A DNA stretch of 64,000 nt from Aquamicrobium defluvii. Its GTDB lineage: Bacteria > Pseudomonadota > Alphaproteobacteria > Rhizobiales > Rhizobiaceae. The notes below the pieces were generated by a model. That model made no database searches and was not told the DNA's origin. It worked only from the letters and a program-made list of their open reading frames with translations. Positions within the stretch are counted from its first letter, which is position 1, and each line of letters opens with the position of its first letter. Shown piece after piece: positions 33,254-40,558 of the stretch. Made by a program: the position numbers and the translations under genes. The stretch covers positions 61,148 through 125,147 of the forward strand of contig NZ_SNZF01000013.1 in assembly GCF_004363725.1 (NCBI RefSeq), given 5' to 3'.

Positions 33254-34243
33254 TTATGCAAGGCCAACGGCCAAGGTTCCTGCGGTGTGCTTCACCGAGG
33301 ACGCAACGAGGTCCCAGTTGGAGCCAGTCGCGAGCTCAGCATCCGAGGGGGATTTGCCTCCGTTGGCTTCATCCCATGTGAAGCCTTTAAGCCCGAGGCC
33401 AAAGCTGTAATCCAGCTGCAACGTGGTCTCGATGCGCTCCTTGCCGTTGCTCGTCTCAATATTCGAGATGATGTCGCGGCTGTCGGTCACGGTCGCCGCA
33501 CCAGCGACGAGGGACAGGACACGGCGCTTGGCGGCGACAACCGGCGAGGTCGTGGCGGCCGAGTAGAGCGCCGGAGCATCGGTCACGACCGACACGCGGC
33601 CCAGAATGTCGACAACGCGGACGTTGCCGGCCTGGAACAGCGTGTTCGAGTTCGCTAGGTTCTGACCGATGAAGTTGTGATAGGCAACACCATCCATGAC
33701 CTGAGCAACGATCAGGCTGGAATGGTCGCCGAACTTCGCATGGCTCTCGTTCACGGCGAGGTAATCGACCCGCTTGGCGCCGGAGCCGGTCGAGACATCG
33801 ACCGTGGTCGCTGCACCCTGATTACTGATCGCGGCCACAAGCGCGGCGATAGCCGTGTTCAGCTGGTCCTGAAGCAGCGCCTCGGCGAAGTTGCGGGATG
33901 CGACCTCGACGCCCTCGGCGGTCGGCTTGTTAAGCCATGTCATCTGCGACGGCTCGTAACGAACCGGGCCGAAGCCGCCGGCCACCTTGACCGAGGAGTG
34001 CTTGAGCTGCGTCAGGTCCGTGGGCGAAGCCGCGGCATTGGATGCATAGCGGTCCACACGGCGACGGGCCGAATGGATAGCGGCATAGAACGATTCCTGA
34101 AGGAAATCGCCCTCGAAGCCCTCCGTGGTCAGGCGGATTGCACCACCCGAAGCCCCGTTGAACTTGTCGACCATCTGCGCCAGCGTCTCGATCGTCGCCG
34201 GCATGAAGTATTTGTTGAAGACCTGCATCTGCGAAAGCGACAT
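33254..34243 (-). CDS. Major capsid protein
   Basis: Starting at the ATG at 34243 (MSLSQMQVFNKYFMPATIET, preceded by AAAGGAGAG), the 329-residue protein contains long coil-forming stretches and the C-terminal DYSFGLGLKGFTWDEANGGKSPSDAELATGSNW (quoted in parts: SFGLGLKGF, GGKSPSDAEL) seen in a group of phage coat proteins. Its position after the scaffold gene and the strong ribosome-binding site support the call. An HK97-type fold is expected but cannot be shown here. Confidence 0.85.
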   Translation of the reverse strand: MSLSQMQVFNKYFMPATIETLAQMVDKFNGASGGAIRLTTEGFEGDFLQESFYAAIHSARRRVDRYASNAAASPTDLTQLKHSSVKVAGGFGPVRYEPSQMTWLNKPTAEGVEVASRNFAEALLQDQLNTAIAALVAAISNQGAATTVDVSTGSGAKRVDYLAVNESHAKFGDHSSLIVAQVMDGVAYHNFIGQNLANSNTLFQAGNVRVVDILGRVSVVTDAPALYSAATTSPVVAAKRRVLSLVAGAATVTDSRDIISNIETSNGKERIETTLQLDYSFGLGLKGFTWDEANGGKSPSDAELATGSNWDLVASSVKHTAGTLAVGLA

Positions 34244-34342
34244 GGCTCTCTCCTTTCGTGTCAGTGAGTTGAGGAAGCGGGCATCGCCCAATGCCCGCGC
34301 CTCTTCGAGGACACGGGACCGCAGCTTCAGGCGCCGCGAGCC

Positions 34343-35113
34343 TTAGTTGCCGGAGAGTTCCGGGAATTTGTTGGCAATGGCCTTGGTGCGGGCGTCGCGG
34401 TCACCGCCGAAGTCACCGGCCGGAACCTTGATGCCGCCGCGCCCGCCGCCGTTATTGCCCTCGCCACCGGGCCCGGACGGTTTGCCGAGATAAGCCTTAC
34501 CCCTGCCCCCGGCCCATTCCTTGACGAAATCGGTCACAGGCACGTCACCCAGATCGGTTTCCACAATTGCCGAGCGGCTGCCGTCATCGGCCTTCTGGAC
34601 CTTCACATTGCCGCGCAGGCTCGCGAGAGCCCCGTCGAGGAGGTCGGGATTCACGCCAACGTCCAGAAGGGCATCCTTCAGCCCGCCGTCGATCAGCGTG
34701 CGATCGATATAACCGTCGCGTTCACCGATCAGGGCATCCTTGTCGGCCAGGTCCTTTGCATGCTTCGCCTTCAGAGCCTCTACGGCCTTGGCGTGCTGAT
34801 CCTTGAGCGCCTGGATCGCTTCGTCGGGTTTACCGCCCTCCCCAGCCTTGAGCCGCGCCCATTCGTCGGCGTCGAAGTCCTCGGGCAGCGCAGACACACG
34901 GGCTTCAAGGTCATCGACCTTCGCCTTGTATTCGTCGCGCTTACGCTTGTTCTCGTTGTTCGCGGTGATGACGCCGCGCACCTTGGGATGGTTGTCGATA
35001 TCCTCGATGTCGAGGACGTAGACGGTCTTGTCGCCCGCCTTCTGCTCCATATAGAGCGAACGGGTTTCCTCGGGCAGATCGTCGATCTTTTCGAGCAGTG
35101 CTTTGAGGCCCAT
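34343..35113 (-). CDS. Capsid scaffolding protein
   Basis: From the ATG at 35113 (MGLKALLEKIDDLPEETR; AGGAGAAAG precedes) a 256-residue, highly charged helical protein is read. It has a coiled coil (~60-150, RKRDEYKAKVDDLEARV), a short conserved DGGLKDALLDVGVNPDLL segment and a Gly-rich flexible tail. This is the normal layout of scaffolding proteins, and the gene lies between portal and capsid. A DUF6651-type family name may apply. Confidence 0.8.
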   Translation of the reverse strand: MGLKALLEKIDDLPEETRSLYMEQKAGDKTVYVLDIEDIDNHPKVRGVITANNENKRKRDEYKAKVDDLEARVSALPEDFDADEWARLKAGEGGKPDEAIQALKDQHAKAVEALKAKHAKDLADKDALIGERDGYIDRTLIDGGLKDALLDVGVNPDLLDGALASLRGNVKVQKADDGSRSAIVETDLGDVPVTDFVKEWAGGRGKAYLGKPSGPGGEGNNGGGRGGIKVPAGDFGGDRDARTKAIANKFPELSGN

Positions 35114-35184
35114 CGGGCTTTCTCCTGTGCTGAAAGCCGGCATCGCCGGCATGAAAAACCCGCCTCGATGGGCGGGCGATGAAA

Positions 35185-36618
35185 TTACTGCTGTTGTTCA
35201 GGCTGTCGGTTCGGTGGGATCAACGAGGCCGATTTATCCTCACGCTCGAACTCATCCTGATCGATCATTTCCAGTTCTTCCTCTGGCGTCCGGTCCTCGG
35301 GGATCACGCCACCCTTCTGGAGCCGGGAGAACGCCGACCGCCACGAGTAGGCGCCGGCCTGCCACCCGCGCACGATGGCATCGATCTCCTGTGCCGTAAC
35401 CGTATGGTCGAAGAAATCGACGTTCGGCGTCACGACAACCTTGTTCGGGTCCTCGCCCATCCACACAGCCAAGTTCTTCAGCGCCTTTTCCAAGCCGGCC
35501 GATGCCGTGAGCAGCACCGTCTTCAGCGTCGACGTCTGGTTGCCGAGCCGAAGCTTGATCGCTTCGCCCGATTCCGCGGTGCGCTGCGTGTCTGCCAGCA
35601 GGTTCGCGCCGAAGATGACGGCACGATCGAGGCTGGACTGAATTGCCTTTTCCTGCGCCGCAAGGCCGGGGCCGGAGAACTCCAGATACTTCGCGTCGCC
35701 GCCGGCCGGGAGTATCCAGAGTTTGGAAGAGCCGAGCGTCGTCGGCGCCCTCCCTTGCTTTACGGCCTCCTTCGGATCATCGAAGCCGATCGCCACGGGC
35801 GTCGGCTCGGACGTCATGTGCAGCGCGAAGGTATAATCGGCGTCGAGCCTGTAAACCCGCACGGCAAGCTTGGCGAGGCCATACAGCGGCACATCGTCAG
35901 GATCCGGCGTCAGGTCGCTTGTGCCGACAAAGATGAAAGGCAGTTCGTCCAACGGTTGGCGCTTGCGATTTGCCGCCTCGACCGGCTCATCAACCTTCCA
36001 CGTCCCGCCGGTCTTTGTCCATACGCGGGCCATGTAGCGGCCGTTCTCGACATAGCATTCGCGATATTGCTCGAGTGTGGACCAGTCGCCAGTCGACCGA
36101 TCCAGAACAAGCCGTGTTTCGTTGAGCATCAGCCAGTCAGGCCGCTGCTCATCATCCGTGTCCCAGTTCGTGATTGCCTCGGTGATGTATCCGGCGAGAT
36201 ACGGGCTTCCAGACTTGGTGACGCCCGGCAATATGCCATAGCGCCCTGTCACCATCTGTTCTGTGATGATGCGCCGGTGGAGGGCATCGAGCGTCAGACC
36301 GTCGCGCGTCGCCATCTCGCGTAGCGGCTCCAGTCCGGCTGGCAGTTCGATCTTCGCCGGATCGTCGAGCATGGTACCGACCGCACCCCGAACCGTCGGC
36401 GCAAGCAATTCTGGGAACTCGGCACGAAGCTTATACGCCTCATAGGCAGCGGCGCGCAGTTCCGGGTTCTCGATAGCCCTCGTGCCCGACTTCATCGGCA
36501 GGTACTTCTCGCCCGCCTTCTTGATATCGTCCTCGCCGGCCATGGCATCGCGCATGAGCTGCCATGACGGCAGGTATTCCTCATACGCCGGATGCCGGGA
36601 AGTCGGATCGAAAGCCAT
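35185..36618 (-). CDS. Portal protein (DUF4055-like)
   Basis: The 477-residue protein begins at the ATG at 36618, which shares its A with the terL stop (TGATG). Conserved stretches include YLPMKSGT, ELPFIFVGTSDL, PLYGLAKLAVRVYRLDADY and QTSTLKTVLLTASAGLEKAL, typical of DUF4055 portal proteins. It forms the dodecameric DNA entry ring. Its place between terL and scaffold is canonical. Confidence 0.9.
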   Translation of the reverse strand: MAFDPTSRHPAYEEYLPSWQLMRDAMAGEDDIKKAGEKYLPMKSGTRAIENPELRAAAYEAYKLRAEFPELLAPTVRGAVGTMLDDPAKIELPAGLEPLREMATRDGLTLDALHRRIITEQMVTGRYGILPGVTKSGSPYLAGYITEAITNWDTDDEQRPDWLMLNETRLVLDRSTGDWSTLEQYRECYVENGRYMARVWTKTGGTWKVDEPVEAANRKRQPLDELPFIFVGTSDLTPDPDDVPLYGLAKLAVRVYRLDADYTFALHMTSEPTPVAIGFDDPKEAVKQGRAPTTLGSSKLWILPAGGDAKYLEFSGPGLAAQEKAIQSSLDRAVIFGANLLADTQRTAESGEAIKLRLGNQTSTLKTVLLTASAGLEKALKNLAVWMGEDPNKVVVTPNVDFFDHTVTAQEIDAIVRGWQAGAYSWRSAFSRLQKGGVIPEDRTPEEELEMIDQDEFEREDKSASLIPPNRQPEQQQ

Positions 36619-38156
36619 CAATAGAATCCTGTTTCGACAACGGCGGCTTCAGCATCCACGCTCAAGGCTAGTTCGTTCAGCGCATCAGCGAAGGCATCGA
36701 CCTGATCGTCATGCTGCCCGTTCGGGAAGGAGCAGAGTTCATCGAGGAACGGCTCATTCCACGGGGCGCGGATCAGCTTTACGTTTCCGGCCTCTGCCTG
36801 GGCCGATGCCGGGGTGGCTCGCGTGGCCTTGTCGCCCGAAACCGGCTGCACCTTCACAGAATAGCCAGCCAGCAGCTTTACCTTGGTCGCAGCATCGGCC
36901 TTGCCGGCCGCGCCCGGATCCTGCGGCATGCGGATACTGACGCCCAATCCGTCCTGCGTTGCCGCATTCTTCAGGTTCTTCTCCACGTCGGACGGCGACC
37001 ATCGGTCCCGCCTGATATCCTCGACGTAGAAAATACCGTCGGCGTAGGCCATCTTCAGGCCCACGGTCCAATCCGGCTGCTTGCCCGGTTTTGGCTTTGA
37101 TGCCGCGAAGTCCCACGCTCTGCACCGCTTCGCTCCGGCCGGCACCGCATCGACGATTTCGAAATCGCCACGCTGGAACATGCCGCCGGATCGGGGCGCC
37201 GGCCTCTGCTGGAACTGGCCGGCAACGGCGTATGAGCCGAGCGGTATTTTGTCGCGCTCGACCACATGGCGCGGGAAGCGCTCGGGAAAGAGCAATTCCC
37301 CATCTTCCTTCCGCGGATCGACAAAGCCGATCGATGTTCGGCACTGGCGCTCCGGCTCATACTCCATTGGGAGCATCAGGTGTTCATAGCCGAGCCCGAG
37401 CGACAGTATCGTGCCTGACACATCGCCCTCATGCAGGCGCTGCATAATGACGATGATGGCAGACCGCTCCGGATCGTTCAGACGAGTCGGGACCGATTCC
37501 CGAAACGTTCGGACGGTCGAGAGGCGATCCGCCTCGCTCTCGGCACCATCGACCGAATGCGGATCGTCGATAATCAGCCTATCGCCACGACCGCCAGTGA
37601 GCCGCGAGAACGGCACACCCTGCCGAAACCCGGTCCTGGTGTTGGCAAACGACCGCTCACCCGAGCGCGTCAGCTTGACCGTGTCGCCCCACAGCGCCTG
37701 ATACCAGTCAGAGGTGACCAGATCACGCATGCGGCGGTTGTCGCGGGTCGCATAGTCCTCGGAATAGGACGATCCGATGATGCGCAGCGCAGGCCGGCCT
37801 TTCGGACCCCATTCCCATGCGGGCCAGAAAACGCCAGTGATCAGCGATTTCATGGTGCCGGGCGGCACGTTGATCAACAGCCGGTTGATCTGGCCGTTCG
37901 TCACCGCTTCGAGGTGATCGCAGATCGCATCGATGTGCCAGCCGTGCACAAAAGTGCTCGACGGCTCTACGACCGACCACGCCTCCCTGATGAAGCCTTC
38001 AAGTGTCTGGCACCGCGCCCGGATGCGCTCGGCATCCTTGGCAATGCGCTCGCGTTCGGCCTCAGCCGCCCTCTTCTGCCTCTGCTCCGCCAGTGCCGCC
38101 GAAAACGCCAATCCGCTGGAGGATCGGATAGGCACGTTCAAGAATGGCAAGTTCAT
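36618..38156 (-). CDS. terL: Terminase large subunit
   Basis: The 512-residue packaging motor has an N-terminal ATPase domain with a Walker A-like LINVPPGTMKS and Walker B RLIIDDPHS. The C-terminal RNase H-like nuclease domain carries CRAWDFAAS and GQHDDQVDAFADAL with the metal-binding acidic residues. It overlaps the terS gene by 95 bp in another frame and the portal gene by 1 bp. The nuclease part and the headful/cos choice cannot be told from sequence alone. Confidence 0.95.
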   Translation of the reverse strand: MNLPFLNVPIRSSSGLAFSAALAEQRQKRAAEAERERIAKDAERIRARCQTLEGFIREAWSVVEPSSTFVHGWHIDAICDHLEAVTNGQINRLLINVPPGTMKSLITGVFWPAWEWGPKGRPALRIIGSSYSEDYATRDNRRMRDLVTSDWYQALWGDTVKLTRSGERSFANTRTGFRQGVPFSRLTGGRGDRLIIDDPHSVDGAESEADRLSTVRTFRESVPTRLNDPERSAIIVIMQRLHEGDVSGTILSLGLGYEHLMLPMEYEPERQCRTSIGFVDPRKEDGELLFPERFPRHVVERDKIPLGSYAVAGQFQQRPAPRSGGMFQRGDFEIVDAVPAGAKRCRAWDFAASKPKPGKQPDWTVGLKMAYADGIFYVEDIRRDRWSPSDVEKNLKNAATQDGLGVSIRMPQDPGAAGKADAATKVKLLAGYSVKVQPVSGDKATRATPASAQAEAGNVKLIRAPWNEPFLDELCSFPNGQHDDQVDAFADALNELALSVDAEAAVVETGFY

Positions 38157-38541
38157 CTTCGGTCAGGCCGTCCAGATCCTTTGCCGTGATCGTCACCACC
38201 TGCACCGACCCGCTGAGTCGGCGGTTTTCAACGCCGAGCCCAAACAGCTTGGCCTTGCCCATGGTGGCCTGCACCGCGGCAGATGTCTGCCTCTCGGTCA
38301 GGGCCAGCGCGCGGGCTTCCTCAAGCTCTCCGGCCAGGCTCTCGACGGTCACCTCGACCTTTTTGGCGACCTTCTGCTGAAGCTCGGCGACGCGGGCGGT
38401 GACGTTACCCTTTGCTACCAGCCGCGAAGCATGGGAGCGGTTCGGCTTATACCCAGCGTCCGCATATGCCTCGATTGCAGTCTTGCCCTTTGCGAGCGAC
38501 TGCGCGAATGCTTCATGCCTTGGGTTTGGGAGAACAGACAT
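38062..38541 (-). CDS. terS: Terminase small subunit
   Basis: The 159-residue protein begins MSVLPNPRHEAFAQSLAKGK with TAIEAYADAGYKPNRSHASRL, the helix-turn-helix pattern of many TerS proteins that bind the packaging site, and a C-terminal helical region. Its start overlaps, on the opposite strand, the start of a small membrane protein gene (CATG shared). Confidence 0.86.
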   Translation of the reverse strand: MSVLPNPRHEAFAQSLAKGKTAIEAYADAGYKPNRSHASRLVAKGNVTARVAELQQKVAKKVEVTVESLAGELEEARALALTERQTSAAVQATMGKAKLFGLGVENRRLSGSVQVVTITAKDLDGLTEDELAILERAYPILQRIGVFGGTGGAEAEEGG

Positions 38542-38761
38542 GACAACACTTCAGATTTTGGCGGCGGGATCCGGCTTTATCTCGGCCGGGCTATGGTTTT
38601 GGGCGTCTGTTCTGAACTTCCCAGCTCCTGCTGCCTATTTGAGCGGGGCGCCCGATCATGTTCTAAAGCGCATCAAGTTAATCGGACGTCTCAACGCCGG
38701 AGGCGCGGCGTTTGCAGGCCTTGCGATCACCCTTCAGTCGATTGTCTCGCTGAAATTCTGA
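38540..38761 (+). CDS. Small two-helix membrane protein
   Basis: This 73-residue protein from the ATG at 38540 (MTTLQILAAGSGFISAGLWF) has two hydrophobic helices (residues ~5-30 and ~52-72) with a short charged turn. GGGAGAACAGAC precedes the ATG. It is divergent from terS with overlapping start codons. Small membrane proteins of this build are common in proteobacteria and prophages; function unknown (superinfection exclusion or holin-like are possibilities only). Confidence 0.6.
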   Translation: MTTLQILAAGSGFISAGLWFWASVLNFPAPAAYLSGAPDHVLKRIKLIGRLNAGGAAFAGLAITLQSIVSLKF

Positions 38762-38944
38762 CGCGACCGATGGAATCCTGCTGATGTAGTGCTCTACCTT
38801 GAGATGCCGCGCACTGCCTTGGCCAGGCGGGCTTTCGGCCCGCCGGCCGGGTGGCTCAGCAGATCAGAACTTGGCGTCTACGCGAGGGGAGGAACGCGAA
38901 ATGCGTACCATGGGTTTTTCGTGATTCGACGGCCCGGCGCCATT

Positions 38945-38988
38945 TGTCCGGGAAATGTCCGGGAAATGTCCCGGTTTTGTCCGCTAAA
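38945..38988. repeat. Four tandem 11-bp repeats (TGTCCGGGAAA type)
   Basis: Within the 250-bp gap between the small membrane protein and the gene ending at 39013, four units follow each other with no spacing: TGTCCGGGAAA twice, TGTCCCGGTTT and TGTCCGCTAAA. A similar array lies at 40618-40678. The 11-bp pitch puts each unit on the same DNA face. Confidence 0.75.
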
Positions 38989-39012
38989 TTTCTCTTGACA
39001 GGATTTGCGGCT

Positions 39013-39777
39013 CTACCCGTTTTGGGCCTGTTTTCGCTTGGCAGCCTCCCGCTGGCGGCGTCTAGCATTTCTCTTCGCTGCCCACGTAAACTCCGACGCT
39101 GACACTTCGACTGAGCGATCCCCCGTGCGATCACTTTCATAGCGGATTTCGATGCTGGCTATTGCGTCAGCCGCAGCCCATCTGTCGATCCCCTCGATGT
39201 CGTTCGCACCTGTTGCGATGGTAGCCAAAACATCGCCCAAATCCTGTCCTGACAGCAACCCCTCCGGCAGTGCGCTGAAGGTATGCAGGCGATCACTCCC
39301 GCGAACCGAGAGGAATATTTTCTCCAACGCGCGATTTTTTCGCTTTAAGCCGGTGGTCTGGCTGATGCCCTCGATCTGCTTGCACCAACGCCGAAAAGCT
39401 TTGCCCCCAACCTTGGAATGCAGCCACCCAATGAGGGCGCGACGTTCCTTCTCATCATCTACCAGCATGATCCAACCGTGCACAATCTGGGCGCGCGACA
39501 TCTCTGCCGGCGTCGGATCGCGATCGAACTGTTCCCAGAACTCGCGGCTGAACTGGCCTTTCGGACCGTATGGGTCGGCATCATCCGCGGCAAGTTGGCA
39601 TTTCCTGTCGCCAATCGCCTTTCCCCACCCTGCCCTGTCAGCAAAATCATGTTCGTAGGGAATTTGCTGTGCGCGCAGACGAGGAGGCCCGATATGCTCG
39701 TGCATTTCACGGTCGAGGCGCACGGCATCGACGAGCAGGTCTTTGACCGTCCTGATGCTAATCGTTCCGATGGTCAT
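39013..39777 (-). CDS. Phage protein, DUF6362-like, possible DNA-binding
   Basis: The 254-residue protein contains FDRDPTPAEMSRAQIVHGWIM and AFRRWCKQIEGISQTTGLKRKNRALEKI, a pattern seen in a rhizobial phage family (DUF6362-like) with an apparent helix-turn-helix, and a very basic C-terminus. It is the last gene of a coupled set (starts overlap stops) downstream of the primase-helicase. It may regulate late genes or packaging, but this is inference from position. Confidence 0.6.
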   Translation of the reverse strand: MTIGTISIRTVKDLLVDAVRLDREMHEHIGPPRLRAQQIPYEHDFADRAGWGKAIGDRKCQLAADDADPYGPKGQFSREFWEQFDRDPTPAEMSRAQIVHGWIMLVDDEKERRALIGWLHSKVGGKAFRRWCKQIEGISQTTGLKRKNRALEKIFLSVRGSDRLHTFSALPEGLLSGQDLGDVLATIATGANDIEGIDRWAAADAIASIEIRYESDRTGDRSVEVSASEFTWAAKRNARRRQREAAKRKQAQNG

Positions 39778-40223
39778 TTCCGCCTCAGATCATCGAAGAG
39801 GTCGAGTTGGTCGGCAAAGGGACCGAACCGGCGATAGATGCGCTCATAAATCATACCACCAAGTGCGGCGCGTTGTGAAACATGGCCGCGAAGCTCCTGG
39901 GCGACGAACTGCAGGTCACCAGCCGGTATCTCGTCCCATAGATCAAGCCACTCTCCCGCTCGGTCCTCGATGATCGGCTGGCATTTGCGCACCATGTCCG
40001 ACGCCATCCACAGGCCAACCTCATCCAGTAGGATCTTGTTGTTGGCGGTTTCGACCAGCGTCGTGAAAACGAGCCGGATATGATCCTCCCCGAACCGTCG
40101 CCATATCCTGTCGATGGTAGCGATTGCGCGGGTTTCTCCTGGCCCGGGATATCGGTGCTTGTGCACGATCCGGACGCTGAACTCATCGCAAAGGCGCTGG
40201 ACATGGGAGGGCACGTCCTTCAT
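39774..40223 (-). CDS. Phage hypothetical protein
   Basis: A 149-residue soluble protein (MKDVPSHVQRLCDEFSVRIV..., ending DQLDLFDDLRRK). Its start overlaps the upstream stop and its stop overlaps the next start, so it is part of a tight operon with the primase-helicase. I recognise no domain. Confidence 0.6.
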   Translation of the reverse strand: MKDVPSHVQRLCDEFSVRIVHKHRYPGPGETRAIATIDRIWRRFGEDHIRLVFTTLVETANNKILLDEVGLWMASDMVRKCQPIIEDRAGEWLDLWDEIPAGDLQFVAQELRGHVSQRAALGGMIYERIYRRFGPFADQLDLFDDLRRK

Positions 40224-40558
40224 CGGCGCCGCCTCCGCTCGATAACGATGGTGCGACCGGCGCGCTCGATCGATGCTGGCCCCGATGTTCCGAATACGCG
40301 CTCGCGCTCAGATCGCAGGGCTTCGTCTTTCTGGGAGCGCCATGCGCGAATGCCAAACGGATCGGCATCGACATGGATAAGTGCTGGCTGGTTGGCCGGC
40401 GACAGAGCCTTGCGTCCCTGCCGCAGGGCTTCGGTAGCTGTGGCGAATTTCTTCGGCTTGCCGGCTTCGTCGACAAGGAATTCGTCCGGCCGGCCGGGCG
40501 CATGGAATACCGCGCAGTAGCGGTCACCGAAGGGCATAGTCGAGACACGGACGGTCAT
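40220..40558 (-). CDS. Phage hypothetical protein
   Basis: A 112-residue protein with FGDRYCAVFHAPGRPDEFLVDEAGKPKKF (split: RYCAVFHA, EFLVDEAG) and a C-terminal Arg-rich tail IVIERRRRR that may bind nucleic acid. It overlaps both neighbours by 4 bp. No known family recognised. Confidence 0.6.
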   Translation of the reverse strand: MTVRVSTMPFGDRYCAVFHAPGRPDEFLVDEAGKPKKFATATEALRQGRKALSPANQPALIHVDADPFGIRAWRSQKDEALRSERERVFGTSGPASIERAGRTIVIERRRRR

